64,000 nucleotides of DNA. Source: Gnetum montanum (taxonomy: Eukaryota > Streptophyta > Gnetopsida > Gnetales > Gnetaceae). Below are positions 36,460-49,640 of the stretch, piece by piece. Positions within the stretch are counted from its first letter, which is position 1. Each line of letters starts with the position of its first letter. The stretch covers positions 271,454 to 335,453 of the forward strand of contig MNCI01015796.1 of assembly GCA_015680685.1 (NCBI GenBank), given 5' to 3'. The notes beneath the pieces were generated by a model. That model had not been told where the DNA came from. It did no database searches and was given only the letters and a program-made list of their open reading frames with translations. The position numbers and the translations under genes were made by a program.

Positions 36460-37265
36460 TGATGAGTGGCGAGGTACCCCTACACTCAACCATACGAATA
36501 CCAGCATTACACGCATGATCTAGTCAAACTCCAAGGACTAAGTGCTTACATGCCTTATGGAACACTTAAGGTTAATCAATCATTGTCTTCCCAACCTTAC
36601 TTGTATTTTTCATGGTTGTATGGTTAAGTAAGCTTGAGGCATGTGATTTTTATGTCTTTTATCTTTTTATCACCTATGCTAAGAGGGAAAAGGGTGAAGA
36701 GACTAAGTAACTAACTTTCACTAACTAAGCTTTAATCATCCTAGCATCAGTATCTGTTCCCACTTTCTATTCACACCCTGAACTAGTGCAATAGTACTGG
36801 GATTACCAAATGCTAATTGTCACTGGGTTACCAAGCGTAGCACATGTGCTCGAAGCAGTCATACTGAATGCACTTAACTATGAGAGTTGAGGGGTTTGAG
36901 AGAGATTAATTTTCTAAGAAAGCATTTAAACATTTAATAGTAATTAATGTCCTATTTGGATTATTCCATATGCTACAAGGTTTATCAGAAAGTTCATCTT
37001 TATTGCCGGACACAATGTGTGCTTAGGTACAAATTTCTCGAATAAAGATTTGTTCACTTTGAGACTCCTATTGTGGGCACATGGAAATTATTCTATCTCT
37101 GGAAAGGTAAAACTACTAGAGTTTGGCTAAGGGTCTAGATCTAGATGGAGAAACAAGGGAAGGCTACCTCTTATTTATATAACTAGTGATGGGCTGCGAT
37201 ATCACGTACGCGATATCGTAGGGGATGAAGCGATATTGCGGCTGATGCAATATCACGGTTCATCA
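36460..37265 (-). repeat. 5' LTR of B (806 bp)
   Basis: Plus-strand ends TGATGAGTGGCGAGG and ACGGTTCATCA, same limits as the left LTR. A TATATAAATAAG box (minus) lies near 37170, with GCGATATCG palindromes between it and the LTR start. Confidence 0.92.
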
Positions 37266-37270
37266 GTTTC
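37266..37270. repeat. Target-site duplication of B, right copy (GTTTC)
   Basis: Perfect match to 30321-30325. Confidence 0.9.
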
Positions 37271-40200
37271 TAACTTTGAGCATTAGGTTGTAATTAGGAT
37301 ATGGATAGTATTTTGGTAGTAGTGAGTTATAAGGAGATTACAACTTACAACTAGGTCCTACTAATAAACTTCATAAATTTCCAAGCTCTATTCAAGGCAT
37401 ACAACATGGAAGTTTTGACTTTTAATTGGTTTGTAATAAGTTGTTATGGAACCATTACTCGTAGTCCCATTATATTATGAAGCACCTAATTCTCAAGTTT
37501 TTGTCTTCGAAGATAATAGTTAGGGTGCAACCCATAGTATGATTGTAGTAGGAAGCCTACAAGTGAAGTAAAACTCATAATTATGTTGTAATCAATAATT
37601 ATGTAAAAAATCATTACCTTGAGGTTCAATGCTCATCCCACCAAGATGGTATCTCAAATGGATTAGTGAATGAATGAAAGCATAACCTCTTCTGAGAGGT
37701 TGCACCTAGGCTTGAACCTAGGTCTTATGAAATAAAAAATAAGCAATCAAGAATTTAATTTTTTAAAATATTTTGAAATTTTAAGGATTCTAGGATTAGA
37801 AGTATGAAGCCCAAAAACTATAAATTGATATTTGGAGATGTATTTAGAATCTGTGACGAGTGGTGAGTGCCTTTGATCCTTTTTGATGTTCTCTTAGCAT
37901 TTTTTGTATGTATTAATAGAGAATTTAGTGAGCAATTTCATTATTCTTAAAGGAAAAGGATTGTGAAATTTTAGGAACATCTAGCTTAGCAATAATTCAA
38001 ATGATTATGGAGGCTATCATTGAGTTCTTCTATTAGAGTTTCTTTTTATTGTTAATGCCAAATTAGGAGCTAGAAGTCTATTATGAGAAGAGGTAATATT
38101 TTTTACTTCTTCTAGTAATGAAGGCTATGATTATAGATGTGTTTAGATGAGTGGATAATATATTCTAGTGGAAATGTGCTTCTATATTTCTTGAGCTTAT
38201 GTGTTATGCATTCATACCTTTGTATTTGATGTCATTATTATCTATTCATGTTTAACATAGAAGGTTTTCAATTATTTTTTCTTTAGACATGAGTTATGTA
38301 TTAAATTATGCTAAGTTAATAAGATTTAAGGGAGGATTCTAAGGTGGCTTTATTTTTTCCTATTTATAATAGAATGATATGAAAGAATTTGGAAAGTATT
38401 AATTGAATTTGCTTTTGTTTTATATTAGTTCTTTCATGGTTTAAGATAGAATGTTGTTAGAGTATACTCATACAATTATTAGTTTCTCAACTTAGTCTAT
38501 TAATAGTTACAAATGGTCATGATGGTTTAGTAAGAAGTTATAACTCTTTACAAATGATGAAGGACCTAAAGTTCTCAATTTCTAATATGAGTAATAGTGG
38601 AATAATAAAGGAAAAAATAATTGAACAATAATAAAAAAGAGATAAATATAAAGAATGATGAAGAAATATACTACACTAAAGAAGTGAGTAGGAGCATGCA
38701 ATAATGCTGATAGAATTATAATGAAACAAAGAAGTGATTACGGTGTATAGATTTATGATGATGATACAAGAAACAAATTTCTATCAATTTTCTCATAATA
38801 GAAAGAAGTTAAGAAGTATCCAATTTCCTAAATAAAATAAGAAGATCAAAGATGAGATATTCATAATCTAGTCTAGTTTCCTAAAAAGGAAGAGAAAACC
38901 ACCTAGAAGAAAAACATGCTATGATTGAGATAGTAGTCCATAATAGGCTAGCTTGTGGAATGCTAAAGAAGTCTATGAATGGCATAGGCCATGTAATATT
39001 GACCAACAAAAAATTTCCAAAAGACTTGTCATGAGTGATAGGCAAAGACATGCATTATAAGGATGTATCCAAAGAAGAAGAATATGCTATTAGGAAATAT
39101 TTAATAAGTCTAGTGAAGTTAACTTAGTAATGACTTAATGAAGTATGAGAGAAGTTTGTGAAGTTAAGTTTAAAAGGAACTTAATGAAGTACAATGAACC
39201 AAGTCTAGGTACAATAGTTCAAAATAGAATGATTTATGAACTAAATTGTAAGTATATTATATCTTATGATGGAGAAGCAAATACAAACCAAAAGAAGATG
39301 CACTGCTAGAAAGAGCAATTTCACTGAAACATAAGAATTTCTTAGTAAGGTAGAAGCTAGAGATATAATAAGCTCAAAAATGATGTTACAGATTACCAAA
39401 ATAAGAAATGAGTACTAAGTGATGGTGTTAGTACAATGTAACTCTAATCATCATAAGAGGGTTGTAAGTGGCCAAATTAGTAAGACTTACGATACTTAGA
39501 ACTACCAAGAATCACAAAGAACACTCATCATTATGAAGAGAGCTACAATCTTACATCTTCATGACATTGATAATAATATTAGTTGTAAAGGTGGATATCC
39601 TTGTAGAAGATCATGAGACATCAACATTATATTACAAACACAACAAAATGTAAACCTAACAAAATTCTAACATAGGGTATCATGTTATATGATGTGAAAC
39701 TAGAAAGTATTCTTTTTCCTTACTTGGATATGTAAGTTTATGTACTTAAACTCAGTGGAGTTGTTGGCATGCTTTCTTAATTGTAAATTATCTCTAACAT
39801 GCTTATTAGATTGAGTAAATTTCTAGCTTGCATTTTGTTCATCTTAAATTTGAAAAGTGAAGAGAAACTATTATGACCTTGTTTAAGTGAATCTATATTG
39901 AGACGGAATTAAGGCTAATGTCCCTTACACTCCATTGTGAAGAAGATATGTATGATCTTTTATTTTTATCTTAAAGAATTATGTTTTTATGTGATACTTA
40001 TGATGCATTGTAGGTCATCTTTACTTTGGTATTTTATGCATTCTACCTAATTTGAAAATAAGACACAATGTATGTGGAATATGGATGTATACTTATGTCT
40101 AGAACTAAGTTCCAAATATTGCATCTAGATTAAAGAGTGTTATGAATCTTAAGAGTGATATAAAGAAGTTGATACACTCTCTTTTAAATTTTCTTCAACC

Positions 40201-40300
40201 CATCAAGAGAAAGGAAGAAAGAAGGGTTCTAATGAAGTTGAATTGAAGAGAAGAGAGAAGTTCTCATACATCTAATCTTAAGCAACGAAGTACTTAAGAA
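37271..40300. other. AT-rich region without recognisable genes
   Basis: About 3 kb continuing the insertion target of B. I see no conserved motif or long open frame on either strand. Confidence 0.5.
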
Positions 40301-41280
40301 TTTAAGCTTCCTAGAGTGGTATTGACATGATTCATCAAGGAAAAAGACCATATTCATTCAAGAAGTTCAAGATTGCTAGTGCTACTAGATAAGAGGAAAC
40401 ACTTCATCAAGATGTAAGGATGGAAAATCCAAGCTATGTGAAAAGAAATTAGATCATGGGATTTGTTTTAGAAAAGGTAAGATGTAATTATGCTTGTGGG
40501 ATACCATGTAGAAAAGGAAAGGTGATTCTAGATCAAGTGATAATCATTTCATTATAGCACATGGGTGAATTTTATAGCCCTTAAATATTCATGAATGCTT
40601 CTTGTCTTAATGTTCTTTTATTGAGTACTAAATTTTCCAGAGAGAATAAGTCACTATTTATGTTGGAATCTCCAAAATAAAATGATTTTTTTATAAGTAG
40701 CTTCTTGAAGGATAACAAACCATGAGATATGGGACCTATAATTGATGATAAGAAGCCATATAATTTTAAAGATTTTAGGAAACTATAAGAGAATCAATGT
40801 GGACCAAAATAAGATAAGAGCAATCATGAGAAGGTAAGGGATGTTAACTTTAGTCTTATGAATGGTAATAAAGTCTCTCATATTGAAGATAGTGTAGGTG
40901 ATGATAATCCTTCATTAAAGCTTTTGAGTGTAATGATCCTTAAGTTTGATTTTAGTATGGATTGTGAAGAAATTGTTAGTGGTGATAATAGTATTGATCT
41001 TAATATGTGTGATGTGACCATGCCTAATGATGTGGGAAAATTGGTAATGAGAGAGAATTGATTTTGTGATAGTCATCTTGGTAAGATTTTCATTAATTCT
41101 AGCAAAGAGTTTGATGAGAATTGTATTGCTTAAAAATTACTAATTTTTTCTATCAATTATAGCATGGATATGTTTATTAAATGTAGTGAGTGTGATGATT
41201 ATGTTGGCTATAAATTTCTTGATATGTTGTATCAACTTGTAGTTGAAACTAACGGTAATGAAAGTGTTGAAGAAGAGAAG
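40300..41280 (+). pseudogene. Unrecognised coding remnant upstream of an LTR
   Basis: An open piece at 40858-41061 (acidic, with SVGDDNPSLKLLSVMILKFD) continues after a stop with further Asp/Glu-rich sequence to about 41280 (CSECDDYVGYKFLDMLYQLV, then SVEEEK). It runs directly into a purine-rich tract and an LTR-like start, so it is probably the 3' coding end of a retroelement. I do not recognise a domain. Confidence 0.35.
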
Positions 41281-42103
41281 TGATGAGGACATCATCTATC
41301 CCTTCATGTAATCCTCAATGCATTATTGTGTGTGTGTGTGTGTGTGTCTTCTTCTATGTATTATCTTTATGTATTGAGGATGGACATTTTAGAGATTTTG
41401 GGAGCTTTTTGAAGACATTTGGGACTTTAGCTTGGATAATAGATTATTTGTGGATAGACCTAGAAAGATGTCTTTTATAGTTGAAAGATGTCTTTTCCAG
41501 ATAAAAAACATCTTCCAAGTTAAAAAGACATATTTATATTTAACAAGCTTTCAATTAAGACATCTTCTAGAGCCCAAATATATCTTCTCTAAAGTAGCCT
41601 TAGCTCAAGAAAGACATATTCTCTTCATCTAGGATGTCTTCTTTGGTGAGATAATGAATATTAATTTGTATTTTCGAATCTTAAGAAAGGTGAAAGATCA
41701 CATAGTAGACTATAAATAGATGTTAAAGACATAATTTTGGGTCAAGAGAGTGAGAGATTTGAGAGATTTATTTAGAGATTGTGCAAGGGAATTTGAGTGA
41801 GAGGAAAGGAAGAGAAATTGAGAGAGATTAGAAGAATCTCTTATAGGTATCTATTCTAAAGCTTTGAATCCATTGTAAGCAATTGAGAATTAAGAAAGGA
41901 CATGTGTGACCTTTAAGATCCTTAGGAGAGGTGTGAGTTGAGCTTGGCTTCTCAATCTTTGATGTATTTCACTATATTTTACAAGTTGTTTTAGTAAAAG
42001 GGAGAATGTTCTCCATTTTCTTGTATTGTTCTTATTTTCCAAGCTTAATTTTCTTGGAAAATTTGTGGAATGGTTTCTAGTTGAGTCTATGAAGGTAGAT
42101 CCA
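41281..42103 (+). repeat. Probable 3' LTR of an unassigned retroelement
   Basis: The purine tract GAAGAAGAGAAG (41267-41280) is followed by TGATGAGGACATC. Inside are a TG microsatellite (41327-41347), several copies of an AAGATGTCTT-like palindromic motif (41465-41640), a TATAAATA box at 41711-41718 and a purine-rich leader. No second copy is in the window, so the right end is a guess. Confidence 0.45.
41327..41347 (+). repeat. (TG)n microsatellite
   Basis: An uninterrupted TG run of 21 bases. Confidence 0.95.
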
Positions 42104-45100
42104 TATTAGGAAGTAGCAAAGTAGGCTTCCAAATTCCTAGAAATAAAAGATGAAGAGGAAATAGAAGAGTGGAAGAAGGGATGTTAGATGGAGAAGCCCA
42201 AAATCTACTAATTGTTTATTTCCTTTTATTGAGTTTAATGTTAATATTTAATAACTAGAAGATCATGAGGTCCAAGGAAACATAAACCAATAATAAAATT
42301 AACTTGAAAATATATACTTAAAAATAATTGATGTACTCTTTGATCATGTGCATGGTTGGACAAAATAAATTTATAAAGTAAAATTTATATAAATGAATCT
42401 TTATATCTAGAGTACATCATAGGTTGTGGATGATAATTGAAAATAGAAGTTGTAGATTTATACACTATGTTGTGCCTCATCTTTTATAATGCAATTTATT
42501 GATATGTTAAATAGATGTTTTTTTCCAAAATATTTATATGATGCTGGGAACCATCATGACCCTATGATGAAATACTACAACTTATTAATTAACTTAACTA
42601 ACTAGTTGGTGTAGTCATTGTAAATATTACTATCAGCATAATGATGTAGATCATTGTCTATAGTGAATAATATTTATAGATATTTTGGAAATGTTAAGCT
42701 TGCTACTAGCATACAAAACCTTAACACTACTCAGGCTTAATATTAGGAAAAATAATTATGAACTTTTACTTTCTAAGTGACATATTATTGTTCAATTATT
42801 TCAAGTGACCATTAAAATTACAAACTTCAACTATTGATTACTTGTGAATTACTCCATTAAAAACATAATAAAAAATCAAAGGAATTTTATCCACCATTAG
42901 AAATGTAAAGTCTATTAACGTTATCAAATCAAGATCCCTTGTATATTTATTTCAAATTAATATTGCTTAACTTAGACTAATTTTAACATTGACTCTTTAA
43001 TTTTTTTTTATTTTTTCATTTTAGTAAAGCATATTTAAATACATGGGCATTGGCACTCAAAAGAGGTTAGTCTTTCACTCATCCATCGATTCTCCCAAGA
43101 CCTTGCCTTGGTAGGATGAGCATTGATCCTCTAGGTGATGATTCTTTTATATTTAATTAATATTAGGAAATAGAGATGATCATAAGACATTATCTTTTTT
43201 ACACAACATGCTATAGACTATTTCTATTACAAAACATCTTCTCAAAATGATACAAAGACAAAAAAAAAATTTATTAGGGATTTTTATCTTTTTGAAACAT
43301 ATCTATGATATAAAATATAAATGAAAATCAAAAGAGATATTTTCTTGTCATAAAAAATATTTTTATTTACTTAAAACTTCTCCATTCTAAAAAATGTCTA
43401 ATATAATATATAATCATGGAAAATATATTATAAAATCTTGCATCAATGTTTAATTAAGAAATCTATAGGAAAATTCTTCCGTTTTTAAAATGCACTATCA
43501 CTTGATGCAAGTTTATCAACTTGACTTCCTAAAGGTGTATAATTTTAGTGATCATTGTGGGTTCTTTCTTTTGCTATTCAACTTCAGTTTAAGGGTCTAG
43601 TAATTTCCATGATTAAGGATTCTGCTATGGACTTTACAATGATTAATTGTAAGAAAAATGATTCATTCATACTATCATAGACTTTCTTTGATGGATGTGG
43701 ATAATCTTACAATAATTTTGGTGGATGCATCTTAATAGAAGTAAATAACTGTAATAAATCCTTAAAATGCTTAATGAAGTAATCATTAATTTTTTCAATA
43801 TAAAGCTCTTTAGGCTTCTATTTGGTTTCACCTTAAGGCTTCATTTTCATTACTAGGTTTTCCTTCATAATAAGCTTATGATTATCTTCCTTCATGAGAT
43901 AGTGTCTTGAGGCTTTCAAGTCTTTCACAAGTAATTCATTATGAGATAATAAGGTTTTATTTTATTGTTCTAGCTTCATATAATTTATCGTGACTACTTT
44001 GAATTTTCTTAATAACTGTAGATCAAAAGCCATAGAGGAAGTTATTTTTATTTTCTTTAAAACCTATAATTCTTCTACCAATTTTTATGCTAGGTTCATT
44101 GCATGACACATATCTAACTGATATTTCTTAAATTGAAAAAATCACAACATTTAGTTCATTTTTATTAGATATTAATTCTAGTAAAAAATTTATAGTTTCT
44201 AGCAATATTAGAATTTAATGAATTAATAAAAATGACTAAAAATATTACTAGTGTTGAATTTAAACTCAAAAAGTGGATGCTAGAGGAAACCAAGGAAGCT
44301 TTGAAGAAACAAGAAAAGTAATAAGAAGGTCCCTTGAATTTCATAATCCAATCTCACTCAAGTGTGAAGATCCATAACATTCTTAATGAAATACAAAGGA
44401 TAAAGAGAAATTTATTCTTGCTTAAAGAAAATAAATACAATGCATAATGGTAGCAAATCATATCCTAGGATACATAATCAATAAATCAAACTAAAACACT
44501 ACTCTCACAATCCAATTGTGACATCCTGTTCCTAGATGTCATTAAAACATGATCATTCATTACTTCATTCATCACACTTATGAGCATTATAATGGAAATA
44601 ACATGAAATAAATTGATAAATGAATAACTTGATAAATTATTAGTACACTAAATTTAACAAGGAGAAACAAGGGAAAATTTTTATTAATGAGAGTGGTACA
44701 TTGTAATGCCCTCTAGCTTATCTTTCCATGTCACTTAAGCCTTAAAGGCAACCCAACACTACCATCATGGTTAGGCTATCTATCTAAAGGGGTGATTCGT
44801 TCCTTCTTGTCCCACTTCACCTAGATCTTGTCACTTGCCAATCTAGGATCCACAACTCCATGCAAGCACAATCTCTAACCTAGCCTTAAATGGCATAAGT
44901 CAAATCCATTCTTGAGAGGTACATGAATAATCATAAGTTCTCATAATGAGGCATCCTTTCATTAGAAGCTTAATTACATTGTTACAATACATTTCCACCC
45001 TTAACAAGGGATGGGACGTTACAACAAGGATAATCATTAAGATGATAACCTCACATTCCAATATTCAAGAATAATGTTCATACATTCTCTCATGCTTACA

Positions 45101-45700
45101 ATGATAAATGCCATTATTTTTTCATGTATGTTATCTTCTTTTGATCATCTCACTCTTCTTATGGCATTAGAAATGATCATTGGACTTCCTCAAGTGTTGG
45201 TACTTTATCTAAATTTTGTGAATTTTTTAAAAAATTATATATTTCTAGACTATGAGTAACTATAGTTCTTAGATCCTTATTATTTCTAGATCATAGATTA
45301 TATCTTATCATACTGGTAAAACCTTAATATTTTTTACCACTATCTCTCTATTAATTGTAATCTATTGGGGCTTAAATTCTCCAAACTATGGCTTACTATG
45401 AATTAGAGTGGCTCGCAACTCATTGTCCAACTTATAAAAGATGTTAAATTGACAAAATATATAAATCGGATGATTGTCATTGACAGTGATTTCTAGTGAA
45501 CCCACACTTGCTTATTCAACAATCGAAAAATACACAAGATACTTAAGAAAATTCCAAATCATAAATACAAACATCCTAATTCTTCTAGCATATAGGATGA
45601 CAATTGTCTTAGAGAGGGAATTGATGTCCTCATCATCTTTCTAAATCTTGAAAAGAAGCTTCTATTATTTGAACACTATCCTTGGGATAGTATTAAGCCC
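42104..45700. other. AT-rich region; possible coiled-coil remnant near 43780-44060 (minus)
   Basis: No supported gene. On the minus strand about 43830-44060 reads as a Lys/Leu/Glu-rich helical stretch (MAFDLQLLRKFK, then LLSHNELLVKDLKA) with stops; it could be debris of a retroelement accessory ORF. The frame at 45074-45259 shows nothing recognisable. Confidence 0.4.
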
Positions 45701-47730
45701 TCTTAAATATGAATCATTCTCATAAACTTAAATAGAATTCTCAAGTCCTTCATTACTCTAATGTATCAAATACTTATGCATCTTCTTGTCTATTTTACTC
45801 CTTGTGTTTCTTGCTTGTAATACAATTGGCTTCCTTGACGGCTTCAATGAAGATTTACCTTCAATTATATCTTTTATAACATTAAGACTATTCTCCAGGT
45901 ATGGTACAAGAATATTACCATGAGAGAGGCTCATCAAAAATATTGAAAATAAAATAAATTGGAAAATAATTAGGAAAATATATCTCATAGGCATTAGGAT
46001 TGATATTTATTTCAATTATGAATGAACTACTTCTTTTTGACTTGAGCTTATAGAAATGCATATTCTTTTACTTTTCTTTACTCAAATAGATTTACACAAA
46101 ATCAGTAATATGAAATTCAATTGTTCTCTTATTCTTTTATTCTTTTCCAATTGAGATTTAAATTATTAATACAATTTTTGTATTTTCTCAAAAAAATAGT
46201 CCCCAAAGAAGAGAACTCATCAGTTTCTTCGAATCATCTATAATATTTGGTGAAAAATCATAGTTAATAATAAAAAGGACTTTACCAGTACTAGTATGGA
46301 AAGCATTATTAAATGAAAATTCAATATGAGCTAGCATATTCTCCATCATTGAGACTAATCCTCACATAAACATCATAGTATCTTAAACAAAGATCTATTA
46401 TTAGGGTGTAAAAAATGACAACTTATTTTCCAAAAATTTCTAAAGGAATCTCAAAAAGTGACTAGTGAATTTGACATCACTATCACTGATAATACTTAAT
46501 GGAATCACATGTAATTTTATAACAAGAATAAAAGATCAATATGAGAAGCATCACTACTTCTCTTAGATGGAATAAAATGAGACATATTGGTAAATCTATC
46601 TACCACAATAAGAATAAAAGCATGACCAAATCTTGTTCTTAGAATTCCACAAATAAAGTCCAAAGAAACACTTTTCCAAGAAGAAATTTGGGATTGCGAA
46701 ATGCATGTAATGTTAATAAACACCTTTCTCATCTTTCAAAATTTTACAAACATAACATGTCTCAATAGATTTAGCATCTATATAGATATCTAATCAAAAA
46801 TAATTCTTACTTAGAGATTTCAAAGTTTTTATCTTGTTACTATTATGTTTCTCTTTAATAATCTTATATTTGAAATTACTTTTAGAAAAAAAAAATTTCC
46901 CATCTCTAAAAAGAATACTACATTTGATATAATAAAATTTCCATTTATCTATACTTTTTAATAATGGAGTATTTAATTCTTTGTAAATATTACAAATATC
47001 ATTATCATTAGGATACAATTAAACAAAAGAATCAAAGCCATTAACCTCAATACAAAAATGAGAAATATGAATTTTAGACAAAGTGTTAGAAGATAAATTA
47101 GATTTACCATTTTTATGCTTTAAGAAAAAATAAAATTTTTAAAGTTTCTTGATCCATTTCATATATCTAGCACTTAATTTCTTTTGAGAGTTCAAAAATT
47201 AAACTACTCTATGATTAGGAAGTAAAACAAATCATATTTTCCATAGATAATATCTCAAATGGTTGATGGCTTAAAGTATAACATATATCTTTCTCTCATT
47301 CACACTATACTTTTATTTAGATTCATTTAATTTTTAGAAAAGAATACAATGAGCTTAACCTCTTAAAAAAGAGCATCTCTAATAGTATGTCCACTTGCAT
47401 CCACATCCAGTTTGAAAATCTTAGAGAAATTTGGAATTATCAAAACTAGAGTAGTATAAATTTTATTCCTCAAAACTTAAAAAGAATTTTCTTTTCCATC
47501 ATCTTATAAGAAAGTGGAATTCTTATTCAAAAAAGACAACATAGATGATGCAATGGAACTGAACTTTCTAATGAGTCTTCTATAGAAATGAGCAAAACCA
47601 AATAAAGATCTCATCCCTTTCATGTATTTAGATGAAGATCACTACTTGATTTTCTTGATATTAAATAGCTTCATCTTGACTTGATTCTTAGAGATAGCAT
47701 TATCTAAGTATAGAATTTTCCTTTTCATAA
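45700..47730 (-). pseudogene. Ty3/gypsy pol fragment (RT end, RNase H, integrase), dead
   Basis: From the right: MRSLFGFAHFYRRLIRKFS (near 47600) is the RT thumb, and FKLDVDASGHTIRDAL (near 47400) is the start of RNase H with its first Asp. After a long broken stretch, integrase appears at 46517-46732 with VSLDFICGILRT and VVDRFTNMSHFIPSK, the first-Asp block, and SIISDSDVKFTSHF near 46480, the second. The tail lies at 45758-45994. The motifs differ from both families A and Tat and look more like a chromovirus-type element. Neither of its LTRs could be identified. Confidence 0.7.
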
Positions 47731-48180
47731 AATGACACTTTATAACACCCTTCTTTCTTGGCTTAGGTTAAAAAGCATTATGTTGGATATAGAATTTGTA
47801 AATGAATGATTGGTCATGACAAGAGATAAATAGAAATGAAATGAAATTATGTACCAATAAGGTTGCAATAGTAAAACAATATGATACCATGACCAAAAAG
47901 CAAAAGAAATATAGTAATCATGGCAAATCAAACAAAATACTAGATAATGCATATATAATAAAAACTAAAACTACAAATAACTAAAATTGAATTTAGAACA
48001 TATGAGTTTGAAAAAATGCATAGTCATAAAATATCCGCCAATATAAAATATGTTTAGTTGTACATAAATTTATCTAGAATCCAAATACGTAATTCATGAT
48101 AAATAGATAGACTATCACATGTCTAAAAAATGTCAGAATATGTAAAAGCTAAATAGTATAATGAATAGAAAAGAATATGC

Positions 48181-48480
48181 ATCATAATCATCATCATCCT
48201 AGCCTTATCCCAACAAAATGGGGTTGGCTACATAAGTTCATTTTCACCATTCACCTCTATGAAGAGCTATAACTTTGTTTATTTATAGTTTCTTTAAATC
48301 ATCTTTGATCATGTGACTAGGACACATCACGTCTAGGGAATGCCCTAGAAGTTGAAAAATCTAAAAAGGAAACTCATCCATAATATTTGAAAAGGTTTTA
48401 CAGCTAGCTACCAACTTGATGCTAATCCTCGTTTTTTTATATGCAAGATTGGGCCTAGCATTGGTAGAGTTAGAAAAAGA
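48181..48480 (-). mobile_element. 3' end of a plant non-LTR retrotransposon (LINE)
   Basis: Minus strand reads TGTAGCCAACCCCATTTTG, then TTGGGATAAGGCTAGG and a short (ATG)n tail, the well-known terminal sequence of plant RTE/L1-type LINEs. Upstream in element sense the GCTAGGCCCAATCTTGCATAT region also fits. The body is missing, as is usual for 5'-truncated LINEs; I see no clear target duplication. Confidence 0.65.
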
Positions 48481-49255
48481 ATATGTATAATATATAAAAT
48501 GAGTAATAAACATCAATAGATTTTCTTACTTCATCTAGCCAAGATGATTTAAAAAATAAAAGAAAAATTAATATAAACTCAGTGAGAAATATAGACATCT
48601 CCTCTAATTGATTTGACAGCAAGTCTCATTTTGGCTAGGTGAACGCATGTTGGCCTACAACACATGTTAGTAGAGTACACACATAACAGACAACATGGAT
48701 CATCATACATCATACATAGATCTAAACATCAATTGCTTAATTAACAAAACCAACTTATCCACTCTATCCCATTAGTCTACAAACAAGGAGGTTAGCAAGC
48801 ATTACACACAATTTTAAATGTATTAATTGATATCATAAGTACTTTCTAAACTAAATTTTTGAAAAAAACCAACTATGAAACTACCAAATGTATGGATTTA
48901 TTTATTAATCTTAACCAAAATATTGATGCTAGAGGTGCTACCCAAGACTCACATTTAATGTTTTGGAGGCTTAGAAAAAAGCACTAATGAGCCATGGATC
49001 ACCCTCTTCTATAGGGTAAGGCCTACAATGAGAGTCATACTAATGTATTCTAATAAGGGTCATACCAAATGTCTCAAGGAAGCTCATTTTAACTTGTCAT
49101 ACAACTCAATGCTAGCTTCTAACTAATAATAAATATTTGTGCATCTAAAAATGTACAAACTAAATGTTGATGATAGAGGGATACAAAAAATAAGCTAATA
49201 AGTCAAAATAATTGAAAATTCCAATATGAGGCTCTTTTGCAAGGGTTTCAATAGG
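48481..49255. other. AT-rich region, nothing recognised
   Basis: No gene, repeat boundary or RNA gene seen. Confidence 0.5.
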
Positions 49256-49640
49256 CCGCTAACTTCGTGGACATAGAGGAGCACCGTGCCACCCTGGACT
49301 TGCTTCATGAGTTGGAGCTGCCTCGGTGTGCCTGTCGCCAGCTGCCGACTCGCCGCTAGNNNNNNNNNNNNNNNNNNNNNNNNNNNNNNNNNNNNNNNNN
49401 NNNNNNNNNNNNNNNNNNNNNNNNNNNNNNNNNNNNNNNNNNNNNNNNNNNNNNNNNNNNNNNNNNNNNNNNNNNNNNNNNNNNNNNNNNNNNNNNNNNN
49501 NNNNNNNNNNNNNNNNNNNNNNNNNNNNNNNNNNNNNNNGGGCCCCCCTCCCCTCCCCCTTGGGGTGGGCCACCCCTGGTCTCCCCCCTGCTTGTACTTG
49601 TATACTCGTGTACCATACTTTCAGTAATACATTCCCGAAC
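49256..49640. other. GC-rich island around an assembly gap (N at 49360-49539)
   Basis: About 100 bp of GC-rich sequence on the left (with a plus-strand reading ANFVDIEEHRATLDLLHELE that recalls the C-terminal part of some plant retrotransposon polyproteins), 180 N, then C-rich sequence (CCCCCCTCCCCTCCCCC, GGGGTGGGCC) and an LTR-like tail. The composition differs sharply from the AT-rich flanks. Open frames crossing the N run are artefacts. It may be a fragment of a foreign-composition retroelement whose GC-rich centre could not be assembled. Confidence 0.5.

Larger units (their letters stand above)
30326..37265 (-). mobile_element. Element B: complete, non-autonomous Athila-like retrotransposon (6,940 bp)
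   Basis: Two LTRs of 805 and 806 bp, a PPT next to the left LTR, a PBS next to the right LTR, and a perfect 5-bp target duplication define it. Internally it has gag and protease, then passes directly into the 3' non-coding region found in A2 at 5078-7180; RT, RNase H and integrase are absent. The join is near 33000: sequence left of it aligns with A2 at about 7130. B would have needed enzymes from other copies to move. By eye the LTRs differ at about 19 of the first 250 aligned bases, mostly transitions, so it is not recent. Confidence 0.92.
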
